Shown one piece after another: positions 1 to 8,057 of a stretch of 10,907 nucleotides of DNA. Position 1 is the stretch's first letter, and each line of letters opens with the position of its first letter. Below the pieces are notes generated by a model. That model saw only the letters and a list, made by a program, of their open reading frames with translations. It was not told the DNA's origin and made no database searches. This DNA is from Larix sibirica (Eukaryota > Streptophyta > Pinopsida > Pinales > Pinaceae): NCBI GenBank assembly GCA_004151065.3, contig NWUY0303892823.1, positions 1 through 10,907 of the forward strand. The letters are read 5' to 3'. Made by a program: the position numbers and the translations under genes.

Positions 1-56
1 GTCGAATAGGAAGTAGTTACAACCGAAGAGGAGGTTCCAAAACCACCCAAACCACC

Positions 57-84
57 CATTTTTTTAGATTTTTTTAGATTTTTT
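57..84. repeat. Short T-rich tandem repeat (TTTTTTAGAT-like)
   Basis: Two to three copies of a roughly 10-11 bp unit, a T run followed by AGAT, sit back to back. It is low-complexity sequence with no visible function. Confidence 0.6.
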
Positions 85-540
85 GGCTTTTACTGAGGCA
101 CACGCTGGTGGGATATGGAGGAATGTGCGCACAAGGCGCAGGTGAGCCATGTGCAACCTGGGTGTGGGTGAAAAAATGAGGTAAAACTGTAAAATTTAGG
201 GATTTTCAGGGGGTGTTTTGGTCTCCAAATTTGTTCATAATCTCTCTAACTGTTGAATGGCCCATGAATAAGTTAAACCATCTAATTGAGCTCCCAAATA
301 TGGCTCTTCCATCCATAGTGTCCTTTTGTGTGACCTGCATCAACTTCATGAAGTTTTGTTCCAGAAGTGTCGTCATGGAAGCACAACATGCAAGTGTCAT
401 CACAGATGGAGAAGTGCCAAATTTGGGACCTCAACACGCCCCCCCTATAACCCCCCAAGATCCAGCGGTACGTGTAGTTCCCCATGCATACAGTAGAGAA
501 CTATATGGTGCCAGGATTTCCAGGTGTGTGGTCAAAGACG

Positions 541-563
541 CACCCCCCCCACACACACATATG
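541..563. repeat. Low-complexity C-run followed by CA repeat
   Basis: A run of C residues passes directly into a short CA dinucleotide repeat. This is simple sequence inside the GC-richer block. Confidence 0.6.
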
Positions 564-712
564 CAAATAATATAACACATAGCCAACATAGATGAATTCT
601 TCACCCTGATGCATAGGACCTACGTCATGTTTGGTATCAAAGCGTCGAAGCGGCATACTATGACCTATAGCGATAAAGGGGGAGGTGGCCTGCATCACAA
701 TCCAAACACAAA

Positions 713-880
713 AAATGCTAATAATAATAATTGAAGGTCCACAAATTGTTTATCTTCCAAAAGGTCATAAAAGTTGTTTGAAATATACATTTATTATTGA
801 GATAAAAATAAAATACACATCAGATTTTTTGTAAATGCAATACAAATAATTAAAGATTGTTTGCAATAATCAATGACATA
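713..880. other. AT-rich spacer without recognised gene
   Basis: This AT-rich stretch begins with a short TAA trinucleotide repeat (about 719-732). I could not read any reverse-transcriptase or endonuclease homology in it. It either flanks the truncated 5' end of the LINE or is LINE sequence too decayed to read. Confidence 0.4.
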
Positions 881-904
881 AGGATAAAGTATACATTGAT
901 TTTA

Positions 905-1096
905 AAAACTATTGCTAACAATTTGAATGCATTTTTCAGGTTTTATATCGAAGGAATAGTTTGGCTTCCTTAACAACTAACATATTCACAACATGATTGC
1001 TACTGCAAAAGAAGGACAATGTTCCATTAAAAAAGCTAAGTTGCTAGTTGTTGTCTAAAAATTGATCTATCAAAAGCTTTCAACACACTAAATTGG
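905..1096 (+). pseudogene. LINE reverse transcriptase, N-terminal (fingers) remnant
   Basis: Frame 2 at 905-937 reads KTIANNLNAFF, matching the K-x-IANRLK-type block that precedes the first RT motif in plant LINEs. At 1058-1096, again in frame 2, the text KIDLSKAFNTLNW matches the L1 RT block KLDLSKAYDxVNW; its first Asp is the motif A catalytic position and is kept, while the Asp before the conserved TLNW-like text is Asn here. Between them the frame slips: KKAKLLVVV near 1030-1054 is read in a different frame. The segment is broken by stops and indels and is only readable by motif. Confidence 0.75.
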
Positions 1097-1140
1097 GTAT
1101 CATCATATTCATCCTAATTCAACTTGATATGAACTTACCT

Positions 1141-1822
1141 TTGGTCAACTAAATCTTGGGATGTTTATAATCAACTACCATTGCTATTCTAATAAATGGG
1201 TCTCCTTTGGAGTTATTCCAATCCTCTAGGGAGCTTAGACAAGGATTCTCATTGTCCCCCTTTCTTTTTCTACTAGTAGTTGAAGACTTGAATAGGCTAT
1301 TAAAGGACTCAAAGGAGAATGGTAGTTTGGAAGAGATAAATATCTCCAATGGGGTCTACATCACCCATTTCATGTTTGTTGATGATATTTTAATTTTTGG
1401 CCATGACCACTCTCATGAAATCAAGAAAATCAAGGAGATTTTGGAGCTACACCATAAATCTATGGGAATGAAGATCAATTTATCTAAATTTGTAGTCCTT
1501 GTACATGATATTTCAGATGAGGATTCTCAGCTGATTGGAACTATTCCATCCTTCTCAATGAAGAATCTAGAGAAAGGAGTAAAATACGTAGGTTTTAATC
1601 TAAAACTTGATAGTTATAGGTTTGAAGATCGGTTGCGGATGGTTAAGAATATTGAGGAAAGTATCTCAATATGGGTAAACATGTGGCTTTCCCATGGGGA
1701 CATACTTATCCTAATTAAAACAATCTTGGAAAGTATACAATTATAATAGTTAGAAATTACTAACATTCCAAAAGGTGTCTTGACCAAGATCAAGAAAAAA
1801 TGCACTTGTTTATTATGGACCG
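1141..1822 (+). pseudogene. LINE reverse transcriptase palm remnant (FVDD box)
   Basis: Frame 1 carries the RT core, open from 1171 to 1743. It begins with AILINGSP just before 1207, then SRELRQGFSLSPFLFLL (motif B region; plant LINEs usually have LRQGCPLSP, so the Cys is Phe here), then THFMFVDDILIFG with the paired catalytic aspartates encoded at 1381-1386. GMKINLSKF and KYVGFNLK follow, the equivalents of GMxINxxKS and YLGFxLK. Near 1655-1700 the text SIWVNMWLSHGD matches the conserved W-x-N-R-WLSxGGR block. Stops interrupt at 1168 (TAA), 1744 (TAA) and 1747 (TAG); the same frame continues past them with EITNIPKGVLTKIKKK. The enzyme once copied the element RNA at the nicked target. Catalytic residues survive, but the frame is dead. 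Confidence 0.9.
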
Positions 1823-2258
1823 AAAAAGGACAATGAAAGGAATCCTTCTAGTACGTTGGTTAGGAGTAGGCTCACCAAAAGCATTAGGTGGGTGGGGTTT
1901 CAAGAACCTATACTCCTTCAGTAAATCTCTAGCATCCAAGAACCTTTGGAGACTGATTTACAATGAGTCACTTTGGGGAAGGGTTACAAAATCCAAATAC
2001 TTAAAAGGCATAACTATGGAAGAATAGTTCATGGATCCTAGGAAATGTAATCAATGGGAATCTATAGTCTGGAAAAAATTTGTGGAAGCCTTTCCTCTCA
2101 TAGGGTTGTGGACAACTTGGAAGGTCGGAGGTGGAAGAAAGTTTTGTGTTGGCGAGGATAATTGGATTGGAACGGAAGGGGCTCATACTTTTTCAAAAGA
2201 ATTTATAAATTCCATGAATGATAAAAAAATTCTTATTAAAGAATGTTGGCACAAATGA
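1800..2258 (+). pseudogene. LINE ORF2 thumb/connection region remnant
   Basis: Frame 3 continues the polyprotein after a slip in the A-run near 1821-1826. Readable blocks are ILLVRWLGVGSPKALGGWG, FKNLYSFSKSLASKNLWRL, ESLWGRVTKSKYLKG and, after a stop, NQWESIVWKKFVEAFPLIG and KFCVGEDNWIG. These are the usual plant L1 blocks between RT and the zinc-binding region (PxxxGGLGxxxL, NxALLxKWxWR, GxGxxxxFWxDxW types). A single TAG at 2025-2027 splits the segment inside EE-stop-F, where the family normally has Trp, so it reads as a TGG to TAG change. The frame ends at TGA 2256-2258. Confidence 0.85.
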
Positions 2259-2271
2259 TCAAAAATTTTAG

Positions 2272-2964
2272 GCTCGGAGGTGGAAATCAGATGAAGCATT
2301 GGACTTAGAAGGACCTCAGGCCCTTGAATGGATGCAATACGTGAATAGAATGTCGCATGGGGATATTAGGTTATCATATGAGGAGAACAAATTATTTTGG
2401 TCAAAGAATCCAACTACGGGGATCTACACATTTAAATTGGGCTATGCTGCGAAAGATAGAGATGATTTTACAAGAGAAAGGAAATGTTGGTGGGTATTAG
2501 TTTGGAAACTACCAAGTGTGTTGAAAGATAATATCCTTATGTGGGTATATTTAAAAAATAAAATGCTAACATGGGACAACATAATTAAACGCAGATGGGC
2601 AGGGTCTGGAAGATGTGTTATGTGTCTTTAAGATGTTGAAATAGTAAATCATGTTTTTTTAATGTGTTTCTTTGTCAAAGAAATCTAGAAGGAGATACAC
2701 ATTGTCTTCAATCGTAAGATAGGATGGAACTTAGATTCACTAGAAGGATGCATTTAAGAATGGTTATTAGATAAATTCATTAAAGATTATAAAGCCTTGC
2801 AAAATTTGTTCATATATTGGATCTGGTGGGAAAGAAATCTCTTGAGTTTTCAGTACAAACAATTCCCGATGGACCTGGCAGCTCACATGGTGATTAAAAC
2901 TGTTAAGAAAAACAAGGCTCCTCTAAAATACAAGAATCCTAAGGTTTTAAAACTTCCAACCTAG
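2272..2964 (+). pseudogene. LINE ORF2 zf-RVT zinc-binding region remnant
   Basis: Frame 1 resumes after a short gap. It gives a hydrophobic, Trp-rich region (SYEENKLFWSKNPTTGIYT, then WWVLVWKLPSVLKDNILMW) typical of the zf-RVT domain at the C-terminus of plant LINE reverse transcriptases. The Cys-x2-Cys is encoded at 2614 and 2623, and the His-x4-Cys at 2650 and 2665, so all four predicted ligands remain. Stops fall at 2629 (TAA), 2686 (TAG, in KEI-stop where the family often has Trp), 2755 (TAA) and 2962 (TAG). Past the ligands the text IYWIWWERNLLSF matches the Trp-rich block before the RNase H domain. Confidence 0.82.
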
Positions 2965-3400
2965 AAATATCTTGGGGATTCTTCGATGGGGCTAGCCAAG
3001 GACATCCAACTATCTGTAATGCATGATCTATTGTCCATAAAAGCTCCACTAAGTTTTTTCATCTAAAATATGTGATTGGGAGAGGCAGCAATACCATAGG
3101 GGAGCTATATTCCTTATGGATTCTACTGCGAAGTGCTCACCAAAAAAATTCAAGAAACTTCAAGTGCTAAGAGACTTAAAGATTATTATAGAATGGATAA
3201 ATAACAATCATAATATTAAGATATTAGGTATCAAACCAATTATGAACTTAATCAAGAATCAAATTTAGCCTTTTGATTAGATCTCTTTTACTCACATATT
3301 TAAGGAATTAAATAAAGGAGAGGATGAACTCTCCAAGCAAGCTCTCTTACTAGATGAAAGAGTGCTAATTGAACAAGAATTCAGAGATTTTGTTTTGTAG
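2961..3400 (+). pseudogene. LINE C-terminal RNase H domain remnant
   Basis: Frame 3 reads SWGFFDGASQGHP (first catalytic Asp at 2985), a TGA at 3024, then IGRGSNTIGELYSLWILL with the catalytic Glu at 3102. In the A7 run at 3142-3148 the frame slips to 2, which reads KKLQVLRDLKIIIEWINNN (Asp in the place of the usual GDSK) and THIFKELNKGEDELSKQAL, with the last acidic residue before the ELSK block. It ends in EQEFRDFVL and a TAG at 3398. All four acidic positions expected of RNase H can therefore be placed. Stops also occur at 3266 and 3278. Plant L1 elements are known to carry an acquired archaeal-type RNase H; this domain sits at that position. Confidence 0.85.
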
Positions 3401-3977
3401 GTCGAGATAGAAATCTCTTTATACTAATGGGAACTTTATAATGTGTTTTTTATTCTCTCTTGATGGACTAAGAAAACTATAGTTTGTAGGAATGCGATTA
3501 TTTTTTATTACAAAATTTCAGTTTTGGTCTTGAAATATATTATTTATACAAGAAGCATGTTCTTTTTGTTAAGATATATGGACTCATGAAAAGGAAGGAT
3601 GCAAGGAATCTACAAGAAAGGGATACGTATATTTCTTTTATTGGAAAATAATATTTTTTCTTTTGGAAGAAAAAGCTATACATTTATTTTCTATAAATGC
3701 AATACAAGTTATGAGTTGACAAGTGGAAAAAGGTTGGATTGTACTTTAAGTGAAATGCATTGGGTGCAAACGTTAGAAATGCATTAGCAAATAGACACAA
3801 GTATACATGTTTTTTTTATCCATGAAATTTGGGAAATCCATGCGCTTTGCACATATGCTAATTTTTTTCGGTCAATGTATATGAGATAACAATAAAGTGA
3901 TAGCTCAAACTGTGTGGCATTCACTAATTATGTTCATTAACACTTCTTAATTCCATCATTTTTATGTTAAAAATATG

Positions 3978-3992
3978 ATATATATATATATA
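3978..3992. repeat. AT dinucleotide microsatellite
   Basis: About seven uninterrupted AT units in an AT-rich setting. Such sites are common and length-variable. Confidence 0.8.
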
Positions 3993-4219
3993 CAAAATAT
4001 TAGTTGTATGTACTATCACAAAATAAGAATTACTAATAAGAAACAAGAATTAATGAGGATAATCGCAGTATCCTTCACTTTCTCACTTTGTATTTTTCCA
4101 TCTTTTTTCAAAGGAAACCTTTATGGTGAGGAGTATGAGTATATGAAAAAGAGAAGCAGAAGAAGAGTGGAGATGCATACTTTGGCTCAACTTCAATGAT
4201 TTATTTGATTAAGATAGGC

Positions 4220-4284
4220 TATTTTGTTTGTTTCTTTGATAAACTCCACTGGTCTACTTAAAGACATGTTATTTTGTTTGTTTC
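4220..4284. repeat. 15-bp direct repeat pair, 50-bp period
   Basis: The sequence TATTTTGTTTGTTTC occurs at 4220-4234 and again at 4270-4284, an exact 50-bp offset. The flanks (GATAGGC versus GACATGT before, TTTGAT versus ATTGTT after) are not alike, so this may be chance in T-rich DNA or a worn local duplication. Confidence 0.5.
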
Positions 4285-5418
4285 ATTGTTTGTTTTGCAT
4301 CATGATCATCCTTGTTACCGGCATGCTATAGGTTGAGCTCATGTTTGGTAGAAACTTATGACGGCCATCAACTTATTTGTTCTCCCTTGCTCCCCTTCAT
4401 TGTAGGTATCCCAAATAAATAACAAAGACATTAGGCATCACCTCTAATTTGAAACTAAATCAAACAAATTGCAAAAATATTGATTCAAAACCAAGTAAAA
4501 AATCAACAAATTTAAGGAGGAAACTCAAAAAAAATTATCAACCTGTGAACTAGATGTCTTAGTGCCTTTCTTTTGTTTGCAACATAATGAATTAGATTTT
4601 CTATGGCAATTATGTGGGGAGGTTATCCAATGTTTCACCATCTCTTTTCCTATCTATCATATACCATAAACATTGTAAGAAAAACCTTCTTTTTATTTTG
4701 TTCTTGAATCGAGTTCATCAACTACTATTACATATTTCAAACTTCAATTTGCTTCATTGACAAAATATGCTAAACTTTTCATATATGAATCCAAAGGAAA
4801 CATATAACCAACATAAGCATATTGTTCTTGTTGTTATCTAACCTCTAGTAAGAGAAGAGCCTGAGATTATTAGAGGAGGGTGTTGTACCTAATCCACTAT
4901 CAAGGTCACTAAAATACTTAAGGAAAGAGTAACCCTAGGTAAAATCAATGCTAGTAACTACATATCATAATAGATGTTTAGGTAATGGAATTCCCATTTC
5001 TTAGTCAAACTAAATAAGAATGGTTATTGAAATATGGTCCATATTCATAATAAAACTAAACCTAATGTCACCTAATAGAAAAATAGGATTTCCAAATACA
5101 ATAAGAAGAACTATAAAAGTGAATTCCATGGCGATAACTTTCTTAATGGTAAGTTTCCAGTTCTTATGTACTTAAAAGCGGGATAGGAAATTTAGAGCAA
5201 AACTAATAGAATATAGCAAGATTGTAGAATGAAAGTGATAGATTTACCATAACAATAGATAATTGTAGATATCCAAATACCACAATAGAAACACCTTTAT
5301 TTATGAAAGAAATGTTCAATTTCCCCTTCAATCGGGGAACCTCCAAATGAGTAGAGATCCAATTATAATATATTTCACAAGGCATCTTATTATATTGCTT
5401 CTACTCCTTTCTATAGTC

Positions 5419-5559
5419 TCTAGTGAAGGAACTTTCTAGTAGGAGAGACCTTCTAGTAATCCTTCTTACAATGGTTTATGTCTAGCCTCCCTAGCTAGGA
5501 AATTTCTAGTGAAGCCTAACATTCTAGTAGGAAGAACCTTATAGTAAAACTTCTTACAA
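5419..5559. repeat. Imperfect ~55-bp direct repeat pair with nested CTAGTA motifs
   Basis: Unit 1 (about 5419-5471) and unit 2 (about 5505-5559) share the same order of words: TCTAGTGAAG, TTCTAGTAGGA, a CCTT-TAGTAA core and CTTCTTACAA. They differ by substitutions and a few indels, and about 33 bp lie between them. Within each unit the word CTAGTA or TAGTA recurs. The order match over the whole unit makes chance unlikely; a local duplication is the simplest reading. Confidence 0.7.
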
Positions 5560-5631
5560 ATATTTCTTTCATAGTATATCTACTTCATATGCCTTATTTA
5601 ATATATATGGCCTTGATACATGAAATTCATC

Positions 5632-5646
5632 TATATATTTAAGGGG
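5632..5646 (+). promoter_or_regulatory. Possible TATA-box region (LTR-like)
   Basis: TATATATTTA followed by AGGGGG resembles the TATA region of plant LTR retrotransposons. It lies about 1.65 kb upstream of the gypsy gag remnant on the same strand, where a 5' LTR could be. No LTR borders or primer-binding site were found, and AT-rich DNA gives such words by chance, so this is weak. Confidence 0.2.
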
Positions 5647-5722
5647 GTTATGGCAGAACCCTCACATGCCTTTGTTAATAGGCTATTTTTGCTCACCTAC
5701 CTTGTCATGAGCATCACTACTT

Positions 5723-6121
5723 TTATACATAATTTCCAAAAGTATTAGCCCCATTACCATCACTTCCATCACCACATGACCTTAGTAATGTGATACAAAA
5801 TCGAAGAAATTCAAATGTCAATCTTAAAAAAGTCACGATATGTATTTTTCCTCGAATTTTGTGCAACCTCGTTGCACTAAAAGCCTCAAAAACCATGATG
5901 GGGATCCAAAAAGCTGAAATCATTTGCTCATAATTATTGTGTTCCTTCCAAAGAGTTGTAGTGGATAAAAGTGGACATTTCCTAAACATTATCGCCAAAA
6001 ATAGCATTTGATTTGGTCTCCAAAACCTATCTTCACTACTAAAGGCATCAATGAAAAGTGGATTATTCACATTAGAGATAGATCCAATAGTTTTCCACAT
6101 CCTCTCATATAAATACATCAC
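5723..6121 (-). CDS. Unrecognised 132-codon open frame, doubtful gene
   Basis: This is the longest open frame in the AT-rich middle region. The conceptual protein starts MMYLYERMWKTIGS, carries a Trp/Phe-rich middle (EDRFWRPNQMLFLAIMF) and a charged-to-hydrophobic C-terminal half ending in a Gly/Asn/Asp-rich tail. I do not recognise a family. Reading the same frame upstream, about 38 codons to roughly 6235, meets four stops (including two just before the ATG), so if this was once a longer coding sequence it is decayed. No promoter, splice pattern or neighbour supports expression. It could be a remnant of a transposon-encoded protein or a chance frame. Confidence 0.25.
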   Translation of the reverse strand: MMYLYERMWKTIGSISNVNNPLFIDAFSSEDRFWRPNQMLFLAIMFRKCPLLSTTTLWKEHNNYEQMISAFWIPIMVFEAFSATRLHKIRGKIHIVTFLRLTFEFLRFCITLLRSCGDGSDGNGANTFGNYV

Positions 6122-7293
6122 TCAAGGTCATTCAAAAACACATTCCATATCCATAATGGCAAGGTTATGCTTTTAGATTTCCTACAAAAAGTGAGAGAGA
6201 TCCTCCATCATTTTCCTTTCACCATTTGGGATCCACCTTCTACATCACTTGGCTAGGAATTTGAGAAAAAAAATAGAAGAACACTCATTTGGGTTAGCTG
6301 CATAGGTCCACATCTTCTACAACTAACACCAAGTTGTCTCTTTATCTACCCATTATTTATGTTAATATAAATAATATTCTTTGTATGTGTTGCTTTGTTA
6401 GCTTTTAGCTAGTTTTCTTTCTATTTATAATTCATACATAATAAGGAATATTGTTCATTTAGTTTAGTTTTCCCTATTTTCATTTGATTTGGTACTTAAG
6501 ATTACACAACCCTTGAGTAGGTACAATTGGTACATGGTGAAAAAACACCAACACCATAATTAGTGACTACAATGGGGATGAATCCTTTCATTCATTCTTG
6601 GTTGTGTTAGTGCCATTTTAATACTATTTTTTAGGTGATGTGTTAATTTCCATGCTCTTTATTTCTTGTTGTTTTTTTTTTCAATTGTTGGACCTTTCGT
6701 TTTTCAAAACTTGGTTGCAAAATATGGACCTTTAGTCAAACCCACGAAGAATTGTGTACGAGGAGGAAATCAGAAAGGTGATCTGCATTAATTTGTAACC
6801 TTCTTGACACAGTAAAATGATGTAATTTACAAGGTAAAAAATGACCACTCTAATTGTATAAAATCTCCACAAGAACCATGGGATCAATTTTCTAGTGGTT
6901 AGTTGGGGGATTTTGTTGTTGTCCCCATTGTAGGGATGTTTTGAGTGCGCATGTGTGCAAGGGATTGTAAGCCTTTTGGGATATTTTTGTAGAACATTTT
7001 GAGAAGTAGTGTCAATGTAAAGGGTCCTAAAATTTATTAAAATGGAAGTTGTGTTACCCCCTTTCAAATTTTCCTTTGCACATGAATGTTTTTTTCTTTT
7101 TAGAGTGATGTATAGCTTAGGTCTATTTGATTGGAATGATGCTGAATGCTAAATATATATTGATGGATTGCGTAAGAACATGATTAATAAATGTGTAACA
7201 TATTCTCTAAATCATCTATCCACTAGCCTCCCTCATTTCACATTGGTTAGGATGTGCCTCAGGTGAGACCTTCTTATATTTAGAGAAGATTGA

Positions 7294-7431
7294 AAATGTC
7301 AGCGCTCTAGACTACAACGGGACTTTGTTTCCCACCAATGTAAGAACCATGGTCTCCCTTTTTCTGCCAACAAATGGTTTCATTGTCGATACCCAGATTT
7401 CAACAGGGACCTGCTAGCTAAATGGATGGAA
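7294..7431 (+). pseudogene. Gypsy gag N-terminal segment, frame 1 part
   Basis: Frame 1 is open from after TGA 7291-7293 to TAA 7432-7434 and reads as protein: RDFVSHQCKNHGLPFSANKW followed by FHCRYPDFNRDLLAKWME. Cysteines and histidines (SHQCKNHG, WFHCRY) are spaced as if they could bind metal, but I do not recognise a known finger. Its link to the next segment is inferred from position, strand and the same decay state. It may be the start of the element's polyprotein or a separate small domain. An open stretch just upstream in another frame (DGLRKNMINKCVTYS, around 7160-7205) may extend it. Confidence 0.5.
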
Positions 7432-8057
7432 TAATTCATAAAATTATGATCCAAGATTGGTGGGAAAAAATATTTGAATATTTTTTGTTGCAAGAAGCCG
7501 AGTTGTGAAACCAAAAACTGGAAAGGTATAGAGAATTTGTGTTATATGGTGGACCAGAGTATGATCAATATGAGTTCCTCTAGTGTGAGTTTCGTGTGAA
7601 TTTAATTAAGTGGTTAAAATAGCTTGTGGAAGCTCCCAAATATATGGATTTGAAAAATAAAATGGTTCAGTATACCACAATAGATTTAATAGATCTGATT
7701 AAACTGGATCATCAATTGGCTCAAGTATTCAACTTTTGGGTAGAAACTACCATCAACAGATATATAGTAGAATTTATTGCAGAAAACAATCAATCCTTTG
7801 CAAAAGACGAAGTCGATTTTAAAAAGGGAGTTTGAAGAATATTTATAAAAGAGATACCTATGTGGATAAAGTTTCATTCGTAGAGCCATGATTTCTACCC
7901 TTCGATCCTAATCCCATGGATGAGTAGGTAATTGTGTCCAAGAGAAGTAGCCAGCAATGAATTTGGTTAGTTGCAAAAAATGAAAATGTCTCGAAAGGTC
8001 GACCATTCAAGAAAAATGGTGGAAACCCCAGATGAAGTTGGAAAGGAAAAAGAGTGA
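7422..8057 (+). pseudogene. Gypsy gag N-terminal region of unknown fold, frame 3 part
   Basis: Frame 3 gives about 210 codons of protein-like text. It starts IMIQDWWEKIFEYFLLQEAEL, then YREFVLYGGPEYDQYEFL, FRVNLIKWL, VEAPKYMDLKNKMVQY, LAQVFNFWVETTINRYIVEF and SFAKDEVDFKKGV. Amphipathic, helix-like spacing of W, F, L and charged residues suggests a mostly helical domain. Stops fall at 7506 (TGA), 7581 (TAG), 7620 (TAG) and 7833 (TGA), with more beyond; the stretch between 7626 and 7832 is clean. It lies about 700 bp ahead of the Retrotrans_gag core, so it is an extra N-terminal part of gag. I do not know its function. Capsid assembly or targeting would be guesses. Confidence 0.6.

Larger units (their letters stand above)
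1..712. other. GC-richer block of unknown, probably repeat, origin
   Basis: This stretch is clearly richer in G and C than the rest of the window, with runs such as the C-rich tract near 541-549, and it gives way to AT-rich DNA around 710. A + strand frame of 120 codons is open at 213-575 and several minus-strand frames overlap it (206-403, 282-485, 501-698). Openness in many frames at once is what a low stop density from base composition gives, and no frame shows a motif I recognise. The conceptual + product ends in a Pro/His-rich tail with no domain. The composition step suggests a separate inserted or older repeat, perhaps LTR or untranslated sequence of a retroelement cut by the window start. 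That origin is inference. Confidence 0.35.
880..3400 (+). mobile_element. Decayed plant L1-type LINE (non-LTR retrotransposon), 5'-truncated
   Basis: Collinear reading across frames gives the ORF2 order of plant L1 elements: RT fingers, RT palm with an FVDD box, thumb/connection, zf-RVT cysteine-histidine region, then an RNase H domain ending at a TAG at 3398-3400. The frame passes from 2 to 1 (between 1096 and 1141), to 3 (near 1820), to 1 (near 2260-2272), to 3 (near 2960) and to 2 (near 3145), with about ten further in-frame stops. The apurinic-type endonuclease and ORF1 expected upstream are not seen, which fits 5' truncation during target-primed reverse transcription, or plain decay. No poly(A) tail or target-site duplication could be placed, so both borders are approximate. 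The class is well supported; the family within L1 is not determined. Confidence 0.88.
3401..5418. other. AT-rich region without recognised gene
   Basis: About 2 kb downstream of the LINE stop. Short open frames (3599-3787 and 3975-4199 on +, 5203-5385 on -) show no domain, no family resemblance and no consistent codon bias, and I do not call them genes. The first part may be LINE 3' untranslated sequence, but no poly(A) end is visible. The stretch holds a TA microsatellite and a short direct repeat, listed separately. Confidence 0.5.
5560..7293. other. AT-rich region without recognised gene
   Basis: Apart from the doubtful minus-strand frame and the TATA-like site, I see no gene here. A minus-strand frame of 111 codons at 6732-7067 has no recognisable domain and is not called. 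If the gypsy element kept its 5' end, its LTR, primer-binding site and leader would have to lie in this stretch, but I could not place them. Confidence 0.45.

Noticed and set aside
632-643. TGGTATCAAAGC, close to the initiator-Met tRNA primer-binding site of plant LTR elements
   Set aside because: One mismatch in twelve, the following bases do not continue the tRNA match, no LTR end precedes it, and no gag follows on the + strand; the LINE starts soon after.
1149-1349. Minus-strand open frames over the LINE RT (also 1614-1805 and 2001-2186)
   Set aside because: They are antisense to clear reverse-transcriptase motifs.
3975-4199. + strand open frame of 74 codons beginning in the TA repeat
   Set aside because: The start lies inside simple sequence and the product has no domain; it is probably a chance frame.
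6488-6495. TTTGGTAC as a possible primer-binding site start for the gypsy remnant
   Set aside because: The match to a tRNA 3' end stops after a few bases and no LTR terminus is seen next to it.
6732-7067. Minus-strand open frame of 111 codons with hydrophobic stretches
   Set aside because: No family resemblance, no promoter or neighbouring coding support; hydrophobicity follows from the AT-rich composition.
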